Below, piece by piece: positions 21,720-33,949 of a stretch of 64,000 nucleotides of DNA; position 1 is the stretch's first letter; each line of letters begins with the position of its first letter. Location of the stretch: contig CM055097.1 in NCBI GenBank assembly GCA_029204225.1, positions 8,821,426 through 8,885,425 of the forward strand. The letters run 5' to 3'. The notes below the pieces were generated by a model. It saw nothing but the letters and a program-made list of their open reading frames with translations. It had not been told where the DNA came from and did not search any database. A program made the translations under genes and the position numbers. Source of the DNA: Diphasiastrum complanatum (Eukaryota; Streptophyta; Lycopodiopsida; Lycopodiales; Lycopodiaceae).

Positions 21720-23036
21720 TGCACTCTGATTAATATCAAACAGTGAGTACAATGCTTGAAGTCAAACTTCAACTTACAACAGTCATTGAGCATGATATGT
21801 TGGTTGTAGAAACTTGAATAATCAAGAAGAAATTTTTTGATGAAGATTCTAGGATTGATATCCTACAAAATATCTATAAGTACCTTTTGTTACAGTTATT
21901 ACAGCCGTCTCACTACAGTTAATACATGTATAAAGTGGGCGGATTGTCAACGCGAAGTCATTGGGTCAGATTTTAGACCGATAGTATCGAAAATTACAAG
22001 TATCAAAAAATACACACTGACTCAAAAAATATAGAATTTTTTGAGTCGATTCAATATCGAAAAATTCTAGAAAAATCGATCTTGAACTTTTTGATCCTTT
22101 GCTCAAAAACTCGAGCCTTTCTGTTTCTGGTTTTTCAATATGCTCATTATTAAATGGATTTGAGGCTGAGCATCGAATTCCAACACTCTCCCTTGATGTG
22201 GATCTTGAAAACTTTTCATTTTCAGATTCAACATGTCATTAAATATGAGGTGGTGCTCCTTTGACAGAGCCTTTGTGAAGTAATCTGTTGAGATTGATTT
22301 TGTCCTATAGTAGACTAAGGATACCTCTCTGCTTTGCACTTTCTCTCGTAAATAGTGATATCTGATTTCGATATGCTTGCTTTGAGAATGCAATCTCGGA
22401 TAGAGAACTATGGTGCTTTGGTTGTCACAAAAGATGGTTGTTAGATGTGACTGTGCAAGGTCGATTTTTGCTAGGCCTCAGCCAAATTTCCTCCTTTGTA
22501 GCATTCGTGGCAGTAATGTACCATGATTCAATTGATGATAATGCTATTGAGGTCTACTTTTGGCTGTTCCAGGAGATCGGACCTTGATTGTATAAAAATA
22601 CAAATCCAGAAGTATTTGCACTCTGATTAATATCAAATAGTAAGTACAATGCTTGAAGTGAAAACTTCAGTTTATAATCATTGAGCGTGATAACACTGGT
22701 TACAGAAACTCGAATAATGAGACGAAGTTTTCTGATGAAGATTATAGGATTGATATCCTACAAAATATATACAACTACCTTTTGTTGCAGTTATTACAAC
22801 TGCCTCATTACAGTTAATGCATGTACAAAGTGGGCGAACTATCAACGCAAAGTCGGGGGTCGCCGACAGTATCAAAATTTACAAGTATCGAAAAATATAC
22901 ACTGACTAAAAAAATATAGAATTTTTCAAGTCGAAATTTTCAAAAAATTTGATCCTGAACCTTTCAATCCTCTGCTCAGAAATTCAGGCCTTCTATTTCT
23001 GGTTTTTAAGGATGCTCATTATTGAATGGATTTGAG
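21720..23036 (-). mobile_element. Copia 4, LTR-bounded deletion derivative
   Basis: Two direct repeats (21720-22185 and 22617-23036) are similar along their length, sharing GATTGATATCCTACAAAATAT and TTACAGTTAATGCATGTA-like blocks. They flank only about 430 bases. On the minus strand the interior encodes HSQSKHIEIRYHYLREK, the end of copia RNase H, and a purine tract AAGGGAGAG precedes TGTTGGAATTCGATG at 22185. Nearly all of gag-pol has been lost. The upper LTR lacks its first 25 or so bases. Confidence 0.8.
22190..22560 (-). pseudogene. Copia 4 RNase H C-terminal fragment
   Basis: HSQSKHIEIRYHYLREKVQ, VSLVYYRTKSISTDYFTKAL and FNDMLNLK match the end of copia polyproteins. An upstream piece with CDNQSTIVL-type codons continues to about 22450 before homology stops. 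Confidence 0.8.
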
Positions 23037-26000
23037 GGGGTTTTGACATTTTCTGAGTAAATTCTTTGCGAGTTTTGTGAGTTTCATTGTGCGATCATTC
23101 CTCGAAACCATAGCAAATGGCATGCTACTAATTTGAAGATTTGAAGATTGGGAGTTTAGGGTATGCTGCATAGTAGGACTTGTTTTTTTTGGCATCTTAA
23201 TGGCTAAGCTAATCATATTTGCCATCAATGATATAGGACTTGTTTGAAGAGTTTATTATATGATCCAACTAAAGCCTTCTTATAAAAAGTGTTATTTATG
23301 TTTAGAGTACATTTTGCCAATATTGAGCACAACTAACAATCAAAATTCTTAGTAATTGTACACACTTTTGGAGCTTCCTTGAATTATGGCATGTCACCAA
23401 ATATTTGAGTTACCATAGTAAATAGTCATAACCATCAAGCTATTCAATCACAATCAAGATTGGATTTCTACATGCAGTTTTGAAAATAAGGAGCATGAAG
23501 AGTCTAGCACATATGTACATATGAGGAGAAAATATAGCCAAAGAATAGTCATTGCACCCTATAAATAGTTGCGACAAAAGACATTCAAGGATTGACAAAG
23601 TAGGTTGGGACATGCATGGATATCGTATAAAGAAAACATAAATTTTCAAAATATCTTGAGATGGAAGGTCATGGATTATCTAATTTGATGCCTACCTCCA
23701 ATTCTACTTGATGGTAGAACATTGTGCTATTTCAAACTAAATATAATTTTTAAAAAATCATCAAATAACTATTAATGAAACAATGTCAAGACATGTGGAT
23801 TCAATGAGACCACAAGAACTTGCAAGGATAAAGAGATGTAACAAGATTCTTGACCAAAAAATAAATTTCAAAATCTAAAAGAGAGCCATTGAGTGGACCA
23901 TTACTAATGTAATAGATTCAATGTTCGAGAACTATGGAGAGCAATTAGGTGGAATTTTTTTGTTTTCTTTGCAATAACTTGATTTTTGCATTTGTGAATT
24001 GCCTTTTCTGGGTTTTAACTTTGGTTCTAAACTCAGGTGACTAGTCACTAGTTTCAACACAAGGGGTGTGCAGAAATAAGAACAATAGTGGACATATCAA
24101 CACATTGTTTTTTCTAATAACAATGCTCATTTTAAAAATAGATGAGATGAAAACGTCATTCATACTAGAATATGTTTCTAGCTATAAACTACCCTTCCAA
24201 GTCCATAGCAGTCTCATCATCAACAAAAAGACATTTCTTTTGTCTTTTCTCACATACTAACATCTTGTCATAGTGTTGCATGTTCTTAGCCATCACAGAG
24301 GCCACATTTGCAATGTAACAAGGCAATTCACTATGTCACGCACAAATTAACTTTGAGTAGTAGAAATATGTCTATAATGATGACATGACACCTATTTGAT
24401 TACTATCTTTCTGGGAACAAGATTTCCACTAAAGCTGAGCCCATCTATGGCAGGTAAAATGTTGGATGTAGTGGCTCAAAAACCTCACGCATATTGACTT
24501 CACTACCCACCAATTCTACAAAATGTGTATCATATTAGTTCACCACGAAGAAATACATGACACCTTAGACTCAAAATGGGGGATGAATTTTGGCAAGCTG
24601 TCTCAAGTGAGCTTTTTTGTCGCCCAGGTGAGCTTTAGGATCATAGCTCATGTTGTTAGTGCATCAATTACTTTACTAAGCAATGGAAAGACATATGTTC
24701 CTAAACATGATAGAAATAAAGGTCAAATCTCACCTTTTGATGCTATTGAGATCTCTCCACAAAGGTAGCGAATTTGAAGGATATATTGTTACGGAAGATG
24801 CTTTTACAGATATATGTTTTTTCCTATCAAAGCATAAAACTCTAGTACATCTTCCATCCAAGCTTGGTTTCTATGATTGCCATCCCAACATAGAAACATT
24901 TTTTCTCATAGTTTTCTTCCCATTAACCTACAATGCTTGCTAAATCAATCTCAAACTAATCATTTCTTTCATGCCATATTGGATTCCAAGAATCCTTTAT
25001 TTGATTGTTGAGTTGTATTGGACTCTAACACTATTCAAAAAAAAGTGCACATGCTGCTATTTCTTCCAAGAAACCATCGTCACAAGAAGTGCATTTAAGT
25101 TTTGCCTTTGTAAGCCCTACTTTTGAATGCTCCCATGAATGAACATTCTACATAGTGGAATGTGTGGTGCCAGAGTAGGTTTTGCAACCCTCAATCAACT
25201 CATTGTTTCAAATAACATCTCAACCTGGAAAGTTACAAGAATCTATGTAAGTTCATCATCTACATCTTTTTTCTCTCTTTTCTTTGTAGTCTCTATAGTC
25301 TCTTCTTCTTTGATAAGATCCTCATGTAGATCATTTTCCAAGTTTTTACAATCAGTCTCAAAAAGAGCCCCATCTTGGACTACTATCTGGTCATCCTGGA
25401 GAGGATGCACATACTTTGAGAACTATCAATTTGGTTAGACATTTTTTGCATCAACAATCTAGAGTCAATGGGATTAGATTGTATTGAAGCAAATGCACTT
25501 TGAATACCCAAATTCCTATACATAGATATAGTCAAAACCATTCATGAACAACAGAAGGTAAACATTGTCAGACAATAGTGATAAACTCAAAATATATAAA
25601 AGAATAATCATACATGATCGACTTTATTGTTGAATAAGTCATTCAAGGAAGTTTGCCTCATGGAACCATTTAACACCAAGCATCTACTAAAGTTACATCC
25701 ATTCAAAATTCTAAATAGGGCTCAAGAAAAAGTAAAAAATATAGATATCAAGATACAAATATCAACTTATTCTCTTTAAAGAGTCTTTAGCAAGTCTTCT
25801 ACCAAAACCATAATCATAAATACACTCATGCCCAAGGAAGATCAAGGAGTGGCCTTTGCATCCTAGTCACTTAAGATTGGATAAGAGTTTTCAATTCACT
25901 CTCATTGGGTCTTGAGAATCATGTTTATACAAAATACAACCCTCATGTCCTATTTGGAAGTAGCTTGAACTAAGTACAAGCCTAATTGGTATCTAAAAAG

Positions 26001-26170
26001 GTCCTTTTAGATATTTGGTACTTAAAAAAATTTTTGCAGCCCGTTGATCCATCAATGGCCTACTAACGTTTTTTGCCAGCCAGCTGAATATTAATTGAAA
26101 ATGACTTGATCAGCCTTGAATTTTATTTATCTTGCTTATGTACATTTTGTCCATATATAATAGTAACTTA
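23037..26170. other. No recognisable gene
   Basis: A 3.1-kb stretch without identifiable protein similarity. Frames up to about 100 codons (24523-24943, 25139-25438) have no recognisable domain. Poly-A-like runs and absent coding bias suggest old repeat sequence. Confidence 0.4.
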
Positions 26171-26178
26171 ACATTTTG

Positions 26179-26180
<2 letters not shown>

Positions 26181-26254
<74 letters not shown>

Positions 26255-26274
26255 AGAGAGAGAGAGAGAGAGAG
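26181..26274. repeat. Compound microsatellite (AT)n(AG)n
   Basis: About 35 AT units (26181-26250), a GTAT interruption, then about 10 AG units to 26274. Same order as at 3236-3311 and 26619-26673. Confidence 0.96.
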
Positions 26275-26616
26275 ATTCAACAATTTAGAATCCCATAGTT
26301 TTGCAAGAGTCCCATGCTCACAATTTGAACCTCACGGTGAAGAAAACAAATCTCAACAATTATGCCATATGCTAGACAATTTGCAAACTAGCTAAATTCT
26401 TTTTGCCAAACATACTTGTTAATATTTTTCCTTAGAAACCGATTTTAAAACTTAAAAATACCTCCATTAGGGCAAGGCCTTTATGGTATAACAGATCATT
26501 TATGTTTGCATGGTGCTCTAAGATATTTGATTTAATGTAAATGAATATTCTTGTGGCTTTTCAACAGGATAGATATTTCATTCACATCATGTTCTAAATG
26601 TGCAAATGCTTGCTAG

Positions 26617-26618
<2 letters not shown>

Positions 26619-26656
<38 letters not shown>

Positions 26657-26673
26657 AGAGAGAGAGAGAGAGA
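26619..26673. repeat. Compound microsatellite (AT)n(AG)n
   Basis: About 18 AT units, a CT interruption and 9 AG units. Confidence 0.95.
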
Positions 26674-27151
26674 TTCATCTAGTCCCCAGAAATTTCAAGG
26701 GACGAAAAGGATCATCGTTTCGATGTGGTCATATATTGGTTGCATCAACGTTAAGATTCAGCAATTTTTCCAAATCCAAATGAACCAGCCCCTTGGGATC
26801 AATGCAAGAATACTTGTAGGCCTATGATTCTTCTAGTATTGCTTAGTTTTGAATACTTTTAAAAAGTTATCAGCAAGTAAATAAGTGATCTACCAGTGGA
26901 TGTATTTATTCAATAAATTCAAAAAAATTTGGAGAATCATGAAAAATATTAATTGTAAGTATGACGGATCTAGCTAACTCTAGTCTTTGGAGGACTCTCT
27001 CAAAATCTACACAAATATTTGACTATACTCCAATATACTTTTGATGTGTATTCATAATTGGCATCAAAGCACTTTTCTAAACTAAGCTCATCGTCCATAC
27101 TTTGCCTTTTCTTTCTTTCTTTCTCTTCATTGTTTATCATAAATCATAGAT

Positions 27152-27154
<3 letters not shown>

Positions 27155-27203
<49 letters not shown>
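27155..27203. repeat. (CT)n microsatellite
   Basis: About 24 CT units, ending at the left edge of the direct repeat at 27203. Confidence 0.96.
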
Positions 27204-27205
<2 letters not shown>

Positions 27206-27350
27206 GGATTCCTCAAGTACCCGATTGCAGGAGTGGATGATTATGACTAGGCCTCCTTAGTAGAAGAAGAAATCACAAAGGCCTTGCTTTCGTCTAAGAA
27301 ACAAATTGTAGTGCAATCTCTTTTTTTATCACCTAGTTGGCCATAAATTA
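27203..27350 (+). repeat. Direct repeat, left copy
   Basis: Shares GATTATGACTAGGCC, CTTTCGTCTAAGAAACAAA and CAGTTGGCCATAAA-like blocks with 29350-29476 in the same order and orientation. About 2 kb lies between the copies. Confidence 0.75.
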
Positions 27351-28089
27351 TGGGATGTCGACATAAGACTAGATCACGTCGTCAAGGAGGCCGAGCATTT
27401 TGTTCATCCATATCATCATCATCATCATCATCATCCTCTATAATACTGGCACCCTACAATAAAAATCAATACGTGGAGAATACAATTAATAAATTACTCA
27501 GTCAAATGATCATTGACACCACAAATTTTTTAAAAACCTTGAGAAAAATGGAACACTGATCAATATCTCATAACATGACAAAACAATATCTTGAAAAACA
27601 TAAAGCATCGTGGCTCAATAGGTTTGATGTACAAACGATACATACAATACATGTCTATCTCATAAGTGTCAGACCAAAAAATATCTAGTTTGAGAGCTCC
27701 TCATTTAGAATGTGCATTTCAAGATCAATGATGATTGTTGCCGGGTGGGGATAAAATAGTTTGAATCTACAAGCATTCAATATAGTTTGGGCAATGGTGG
27801 CATTTTTGGAGTTTTTGGTTTAGGGTTTAGTAATTCCTCTTCAAAAGTGTGTGGGGGTGTATTCCTCTAGCTTGGAATATTTGAATTAGATTTCTAATCT
27901 AGGTTTCTTGGTCATTGGACGGTGTAAAATCCATTTTGCCTTTACCTTTACTTTTCTTTACCATTTTAGCAAACTCAGTCCTGAAGGTCATGATTTTTTT
28001 GAAATGGTAGAATGGTAGTTTATACTGAAAATTCTAAAAATCTCAAAAGAGTCCACTTAGCAAATGTATGGATCTCCCCCTTATCCATT

Positions 28090-29040
28090 TGTTGTTTGTT
28101 GCTAAAAAAACTTGGCAGCCCGCTAATGGTTTTTTTTTAGTAGTGCAGGCCTGCTAAAAACTGCTAAAAATTAGCAGCCCTCTGTGCACAGGCAGAGCGC
28201 TGCTATATTTTTTTTTAGCAACCCACTGATGCGACTGATGCATTGCTCCTAATTTTTTTTAGCAGTGCACAGCCCTCAGCCTGTGTGTACTCTGTCTGTG
28301 GCGTGCACTGGCAGAGCGCTACTATATTTTTTGAGCAACCCACGAATGCAAGCCCACTGATGCGGCTGATGCATTGCTCCTAATTTTTTTTAGCAGTGCA
28401 CAAGCAGAGGGTTGCTATTTTTTTAGCAGCCCTCTGTCTGTGGCGTGCACTATATTTTCTTGGCAGGCCACTAATGCGGCTGATCCATTAACTGTCAACC
28501 TCCTGGAAAGTTGATGGGACTGTTGCCACCTGACGTATCTGGACCGACCATCAACAACAGCATTCGAGTTTCTGATCCAGCTTTTGTGAGTCGCTTGTCG
28601 AAGAGCTTACCCATCACATGGCAGAGATGGCATAGATTTATTCTCAAGATAAATCTTGGCCAACGAACGGATCTCGAATCGGCTACATAATACAATCGTC
28701 AAATCCGGATCATATGCAAAGATGCAATTCTGGAAAAAAATTGTGTTGACAGAGTTAATTTAATTAGCCTAATGGATCCAGGGAAAGAGGAGAAGATTAC
28801 TGCGCCTGCCAACGTTCTATTGAAGTCACGGTGTTTTCCTCAACGTGGACCTCCAGTTTTTTGAGGAGCAACTGGATAACTGCAGAAAAGAAGTGATTAA
28901 TACGGATGGAGGCCTGCTTTTGATTGCAACATTGTATGTGGACCAGCCTAAGCGCTCTGCCTGTGCACGCCGGTTGTAACAGCTATGTTAAGCGGGCTGC
29001 TAAATTGTTTTAGCAGCGCTCTGTTTGTGCACGCCGCCTG
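28090..29040. mobile_element. Candidate non-autonomous DNA transposon with subterminal repeats
   Basis: The left side (28090-28490) has two to three imperfect copies of a block of about 120 bp carrying GGCAGAGCGCTGCTATATTT, ACTGATGCGGCTGATGCATTG and TTAGCAGTGCAC. The right side (28940-29040) carries the same motifs in inverted orientation (AGCGCTCTGCCTGTGCACGC, GCGGGCTGCTAAA). Inverted clusters of short subterminal repeats are typical of CACTA or MULE-type elements. No transposase was seen and no clean target duplication was found. Confidence 0.45.
28495..28695 (-). pseudogene. Possible captured ARF-type GTPase N-terminus
   Basis: The minus frame contains MGKLFDKRLTKAGSETRM and LLLMVGPDTSGGNSPIN, which resembles the start of ARF small GTPases (a GKLF-like amphipathic start, MRILMVG, then a GxDxxGK P-loop). 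The P-loop lysine is not preserved. It lies between inverted repeat clusters, as expected for a transposon that has captured a host exon. The match is short and could be chance. Confidence 0.25.
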
Positions 29041-29164
29041 GTTGCCACTTAAGTGACTTCTTCATTTTGTTGAATTGAGTGTGTTCGAGTCTCTTAAACT
29101 TGTTTCCAAATTTAGTTAATATTTTTTTTGACTAGGAGGCGATGAAGTTTTCACTTGTGACCTA

Positions 29165-29383
29165 TTGGGTGATCCCAATGGAGATGTTTGGGTTTGGATT
29201 AACAAGGCCCAGACAAAACAGGCACACTATCATAAAGACTTGAAAAATGGCATGTTGTTGGAGGCAATTAGAGATGAAGCACTGCAGCCACATTCATGGT
29301 TTTTTTTTTTTTCAAGTTGCAAGAACCAAGCATGCTTGCTTCTCCCACACATTCTTCAAGCACCTAGCAGAAGGGGTGGATGA
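29165..29383 (+). other. Open frame of unknown origin
   Basis: A 72-codon frame, with an acceptor-like TTTTTTTTGACTAG just upstream, reads GDPNGDVWVWINKAQTKQ and KNGMLLEAIRDEALQPHSW. Amino-acid composition is protein-like, but I recognise no family. A poly-T tract disrupts its end. Confidence 0.25.
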
Positions 29384-29476
29384 ATCTAAACAATATGATT
29401 ATGACTAGGCCTAGCTTTCGTCTAAGAAACAAACTGCAATGCAATATCTTTTTTTATCCCCCAGTTGGCCATAAAG
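29350..29476 (+). repeat. Direct repeat, right copy
   Basis: Partner of 27203-27350. It is broken at its right edge, CCATAAA, by insertion of the solo LTR. Confidence 0.75.
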
Positions 29477-29477
29477 G

Positions 29478-30177
29478 TGAAGAATTGCCAAAAATTGGCA
29501 AATCTAGCTTGATTAAAAACCATGTAGTATAATGTAAATTTTGTACATAAGTGAATTCCACACATGTGAGGCCAAGATGCCACGTGGCAATCCACTCCTA
29601 ATGTAGGTTAGGTCAAGTCCATAGGGTTGGTCATGTCATTTTGGTAGTGATTCCTAGTTTATAGGACCTAAATCTTGGATTTAAGGTGAAAAATTGACCA
29701 ACTAGCTATCTACCAAGCATGACTCTAGGAAATAGACTAGGGTTTCATTTTAGGGCAAAAAGACTGAGTTAACTTCCTTATTACATGTTGGAAATCCACC
29801 TAACTTCACAAAGGAAGTCAAATTTGCTATGTATTCCAAGCTCCCATAGTGAGAAGATAGAATATTTTTGGAGCTCATTGGCAATCTCAAGCTAGTTCAC
29901 TATGTATATTGAGTTTTTGTGATCCAAATGAAACCAAATCAATTTCTACTTGTTTTTTAGCTTGCAGGCCGTACTACAGCCTGTAGTAGAAACATGTGGG
30001 CTCGGATTTCAATGTTGATCAATGCTTTTGATTGTTAATGCTTGTTGTTTGTCAAATTGCCAATCTAGATCAACGTTTTTGTGTCTAGTTTTTTGATAGA
30101 TTGTTAAGCAAGCATCCAATTACTCTTGTGGATCTTTTGTAGATCCATTTATGGTCATAAAGTATAATACTTTCACA
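29478..30177 (+). mobile_element. Solo LTR of the copia 1/2 family
   Basis: A 700-bp TG...CA unit aligns end to end with the 5' LTR of copia 2, including GCAGGCCGTACTACAGCCTG and GTAGATCCATTTATGGTC. No internal sequence follows. ATAAA lies on both sides (29471-29475 and 30178-30182), a likely 5-bp target duplication, though two extra G bases separate the left copy from TG. Solo LTRs arise by recombination between the two LTRs of a full element. Confidence 0.85.
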
Positions 30178-30179
30178 AT

Positions 30180-30785
30180 AAATGTAGGGGGTGATGAGCA
30201 AGTTAGCATTCAATTCATGCCCTTAAAAAAAATATCAGTCAAGGTGCCAACAAAATGAACGACCACAATACATATGGAGGGAAGTAAAGAGGCAAGCCTA
30301 ACCTCAACACTTTAAAGGGTGAATATCAGGGCACTGTGCCAAGTAGCTGAGGGTGGGCATGATGGATTATTTGATGTAGATGCAAAACAACTAGAAGCTA
30401 ACCCTCAAAAGGCTTTAGTGGCCAAATACGCCTCAAAAAAAAAAATAGATACTAGCTAAAGGTTCGTCTCCATCCAAACATCAATCAAGGTCACCACTAT
30501 GTCAATATCACCACCATTGCAGAAGTGTGCAAGAGTGGCAAAATCGATGAAATTTTTACAGCACCCATTTTGCCACCAAAACTAGAATTGCCTAGGTGAC
30601 AACAAGATGAACTAGAAAAGAAGAAGTGGCCCAAGATAGTCAAGAGGCTCGGGGATTTATGATTGAGAGGCCCCAAGGGTATGAGTCACTACCAAGCCAA
30701 CATATTCTAAAGGCTATAAATCCCAAGATCAATATGAAATAGGGTCTCTCCAAGAAGAGATGATTTGAATAAGGGACCTTGACAA
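30180..30785. other. No recognisable gene
   Basis: Poly-A-interrupted sequence with no recognised protein or repeat. Confidence 0.35.
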
Positions 30786-30789
30786 CATT

Positions 30790-31845
30790 TTGTTTACTCT
30801 CATAACTAGTTCGAAATTTTTTGTCGAGGTCAACTGCCTTAAACTTTTCAGTCTGGAGGGTTGACAAAATTTTGTCGAGGCCATCTGCCTTCATTTTTTA
30901 AGTTCGTTGGGTCGACACAATTTTGTCGAGCTGATTATGAGAGCTAACAAAATTTTATCGAGATCAGCTTCAGAAAAATTTTAAGTCTGGAAGGTCAACA
31001 AATTTTGTCGACCCTTATAATCAGTTCGATGGAATTTTGTCAAGGTAGCTTTGAAAAAATTTGAAGTTTGGAGGGTCGGCAAAATTCTTTCAATGTCATA
31101 TGTCTTTATTTTTAGTTCGGTGGATCAACAAAATTTTGTCGAAATGATAAAAAGGTCGACAAAATTTTGTCAAAATCAGTTTCAAAAAAAAAAAATTAAG
31201 TCTAGAGGTCGAAGGATTTCTATTGACATTTATAATCAACTTGACAAAATTTTGTCGAGGTCAGCTTCAAAAAAAAAATTTAAGTCTAGAGATTTGACAA
31301 AAAATTTAAGTCTATAGAGTCATAATCATCTCGACAAAATTTTGTCGAGGTCAGCTTCAGAAAAATTTTAAGTCTGAAGAGTCAACAACAAATTTTTAAC
31401 CCTCATAATCAGCTCGACTGTCGATGTCAACTATCATAAATTTTTCAGTCTACAGAGTTAACAAAATTTTGTCGAGGTCATATGCCTTCATTTTCTAGTT
31501 CGTTGGGTCGACAAAATTCTGTTGAGCTGATTATAAAAGTCGATTAAATTTTGTCAAGGTTAGCTGCCTAACTATTTGAAGTCTTGTGGGTCGACAAAAT
31601 CTTGTTGAGGTCAATTCAAAAAAAATCAAATTCTGGAGGGTCGACAAAATTTTGTCAACTCTCATAATTAGCTCGACAAAATTTTGTCAAGGTCAAATTT
31701 AGAAAAAATTATGTCTAGACAATCAACAAATTTTTGTCGACCCTCATAATCAGCTCGACAAAATTTTATCAAGGTTAGGTTCAAAAAAATTTCAAGTCTG
31801 GAGGGTTGACAAAAATTTGTCGACCCTCATAATCATCTCGACACA
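30790..31845. repeat. Palindrome-rich satellite-like array
   Basis: About 18 variants of the palindrome TCGACAAAATTTTGTCGA occur in just over 1 kb (a perfect copy at 31331-31348). They alternate with two linkers: one like CCCTCATAATCAGC, the other like GGTCAGCTTCAGAAAAATTT followed by AAGTCTGGAGGG. In the right part the period is 82-83 bp (31640, 31722, 31805; and 31673, 31755), with two palindromes per unit at 33 and 49 bp spacing. The left part is more diverged. Confidence 0.88.
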
Positions 31846-32049
31846 AAAAAGGAGACAAAATTGCCATCAGATCTGATAACTTTTTAACTTCTTACAAGAA
31901 ACCTTCGTCGAGTTGTAGGAAGCTTCGGTTTCACTCACTGAACCTTCAGATTGAAGGGCAAAGGTTATTTCCCAACAGATTTGCAAAAACATCAGAAAAC
32001 ACCAAAAAACCACCAAAACCCTAAAAAATACAGGAGAAAAATCTGTGTT

Positions 32050-33300
32050 CCAAAAAGGTGAGAAATAGCTTTAAGGGTTTGCTAATTTGTAAATTATGAT
32101 ACACCCTCATTGGGGTCCGGACTAAACCTCAAAATTTTTCAAAATATCCATCAATTAACCAATGGTCTACTTTTTCTCATATTGCGAATAGATACTCAAA
32201 TTTACCACTGATAATTAGATCTTTATAGTCCTAGAATTCCTTTTCCAAAATTATTGATGTCCCATACCACCAACTCTTCCTTCAAGAAAATCCTTAATCG
32301 CCTCATCTAATATTCTAGAATTCAATTAATTCAAATGGATCTCCTATACCATGTATAGGTGCACATCAGTCATAACCAAACACTGGAGAATACATAAATT
32401 TTATTCCTGATGGATAATAATCCATTTATGAAAGGATGGTCCAACAATGAGACTCCACACATAGGATATTGTCACATTGTCAACCTTTTCTTGGTTAGTA
32501 ATAAGCTTTACAAATCAAAGATCATTGTCCCTAAAAGAAAGCCATTTCTTGTACTAACAACTTAACTGTGATCATGTGTTAACACATTACTTATTCATCC
32601 AAATCATATCAAAATTTACGGCCATTCTCATGGTCATATATGATATCAAATATAAATTCAACTAAATGAATTCCATTAAACAATTTCCTTGTGGAATTAC
32701 TCCATAACTGGGGTTATGCAAATCTCCAAATATTTCAACGTAATCCAGATTACATAACACAAACTTATTTACTAACTCAGATGCCCATTTCTCTTCCTCC
32801 TTAGATTTTTGGGTATCCTGGAAAACTTCAACAGCTAAGGTACTAGACATATAGTAAATGATAAGTCATTTTCTTTTCATTTCACTGGTTTTAGCATTAC
32901 TTTATTAAAGTCTATTATTTAAGTTGTGAAAGTTGATATTAATGAATAGGAAATCAACAAGATTTTAGCACTCATACAGTACTCAACAAAACATCTTTGT
33001 TGAATAAAGAGTTGTCCCCACTATTCACTTCAATGGTAATTTCAAATTAGTCGCAACTTGAATTCACCTTCAATAAGTACTTTGCTAAAACTTCCACTTG
33101 ATTCACTTTCTAAAATCAATCAGAAACGTAACAATCTTAATGTATGTTTTAAAAAATTATCGATAGAAAAGGGAAATATATGGATTAAAAATCCACATTT
33201 ATAATTTAACTCCCTAAGTGGGAATACCAGAAAATTGAAATTCCCACAACGGGTACAATTCTAGGAAAATATAATATAGGAAATTACAATTTGCCAATAT
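32050..33300. repeat. Unclassified dispersed repeat, copy 2
   Basis: Blocks such as GATGTCCCATACCACCAAC, CTCCTATACCATGTATAGG, CACTGGAGAATAC and GGATAATAATCCATT match copy 1 at 12958-14300 in the same order and orientation. Many substitutions suggest great age. No intact coding frame was found; the 62-codon minus frame at 32662-32850 has no recognised similarity. Confidence 0.5.
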
Positions 33301-33730
33301 TCTTAATTTCATGACTCGAGTCATAAAGTTGCTTGTTAGGATTTTTCGTTTAGGACTTCGAATTGAAAAAAATGTCCTTCTGGACTATCTATAGTTTTCA
33401 TTTTATCGTTACTAACTAAATCGGGATAGTCAAACACTATGTCCATTGCTATGTAAAACTTGGACATTTCCAAATCGACATGCAAACCATGACTGAAGCC
33501 ATGTTGCACAAGGAGTCAATTTGCTACTATAGCATGAGAAACAGTACGGTAGGCTCGCAATGTAAAGCATTTTGAGGCCCAAGCAAAGAAAAAGTAAAAG
33601 ACTCCCAAAAGACCTTAAAAGGTTTTTCATAAAACCCTAAAGAAAAATTGGTTGGCTCCCAAACCCTAAACTTCTGTTGGCCGCCACACTAATTAATCTC
33701 AGATGTGCACCTAGCCGAGAGTACCACCAT

Positions 33731-33733
33731 CGT

Positions 33734-33802
<69 letters not shown>
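33731..33802. repeat. Compound microsatellite (CG)n(AG)n
   Basis: About 8 CG units followed by about 27 AG units. Confidence 0.95.
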
Positions 33803-33805
<3 letters not shown>

Positions 33806-33949
33806 GTTGTGATGGACAAAATGTGAATTTGGCAATTTGGTTGGTTAAAATGTGAAGGGGGTTTGACCGCGTTGACCCTTACCAGCCCTGTCAGAGATAA
33901 GCATGTAATGGATTCTTTGTGCTGATTATGCCCAATTTTTGGGCTTTTA

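Noticed and set aside
30790-31845. Regular short palindromes with spacers as a CRISPR-like array
   Set aside because: This is plant nuclear DNA, the repeats are variable, and the spacers are themselves repeated, which is the opposite of a CRISPR array.
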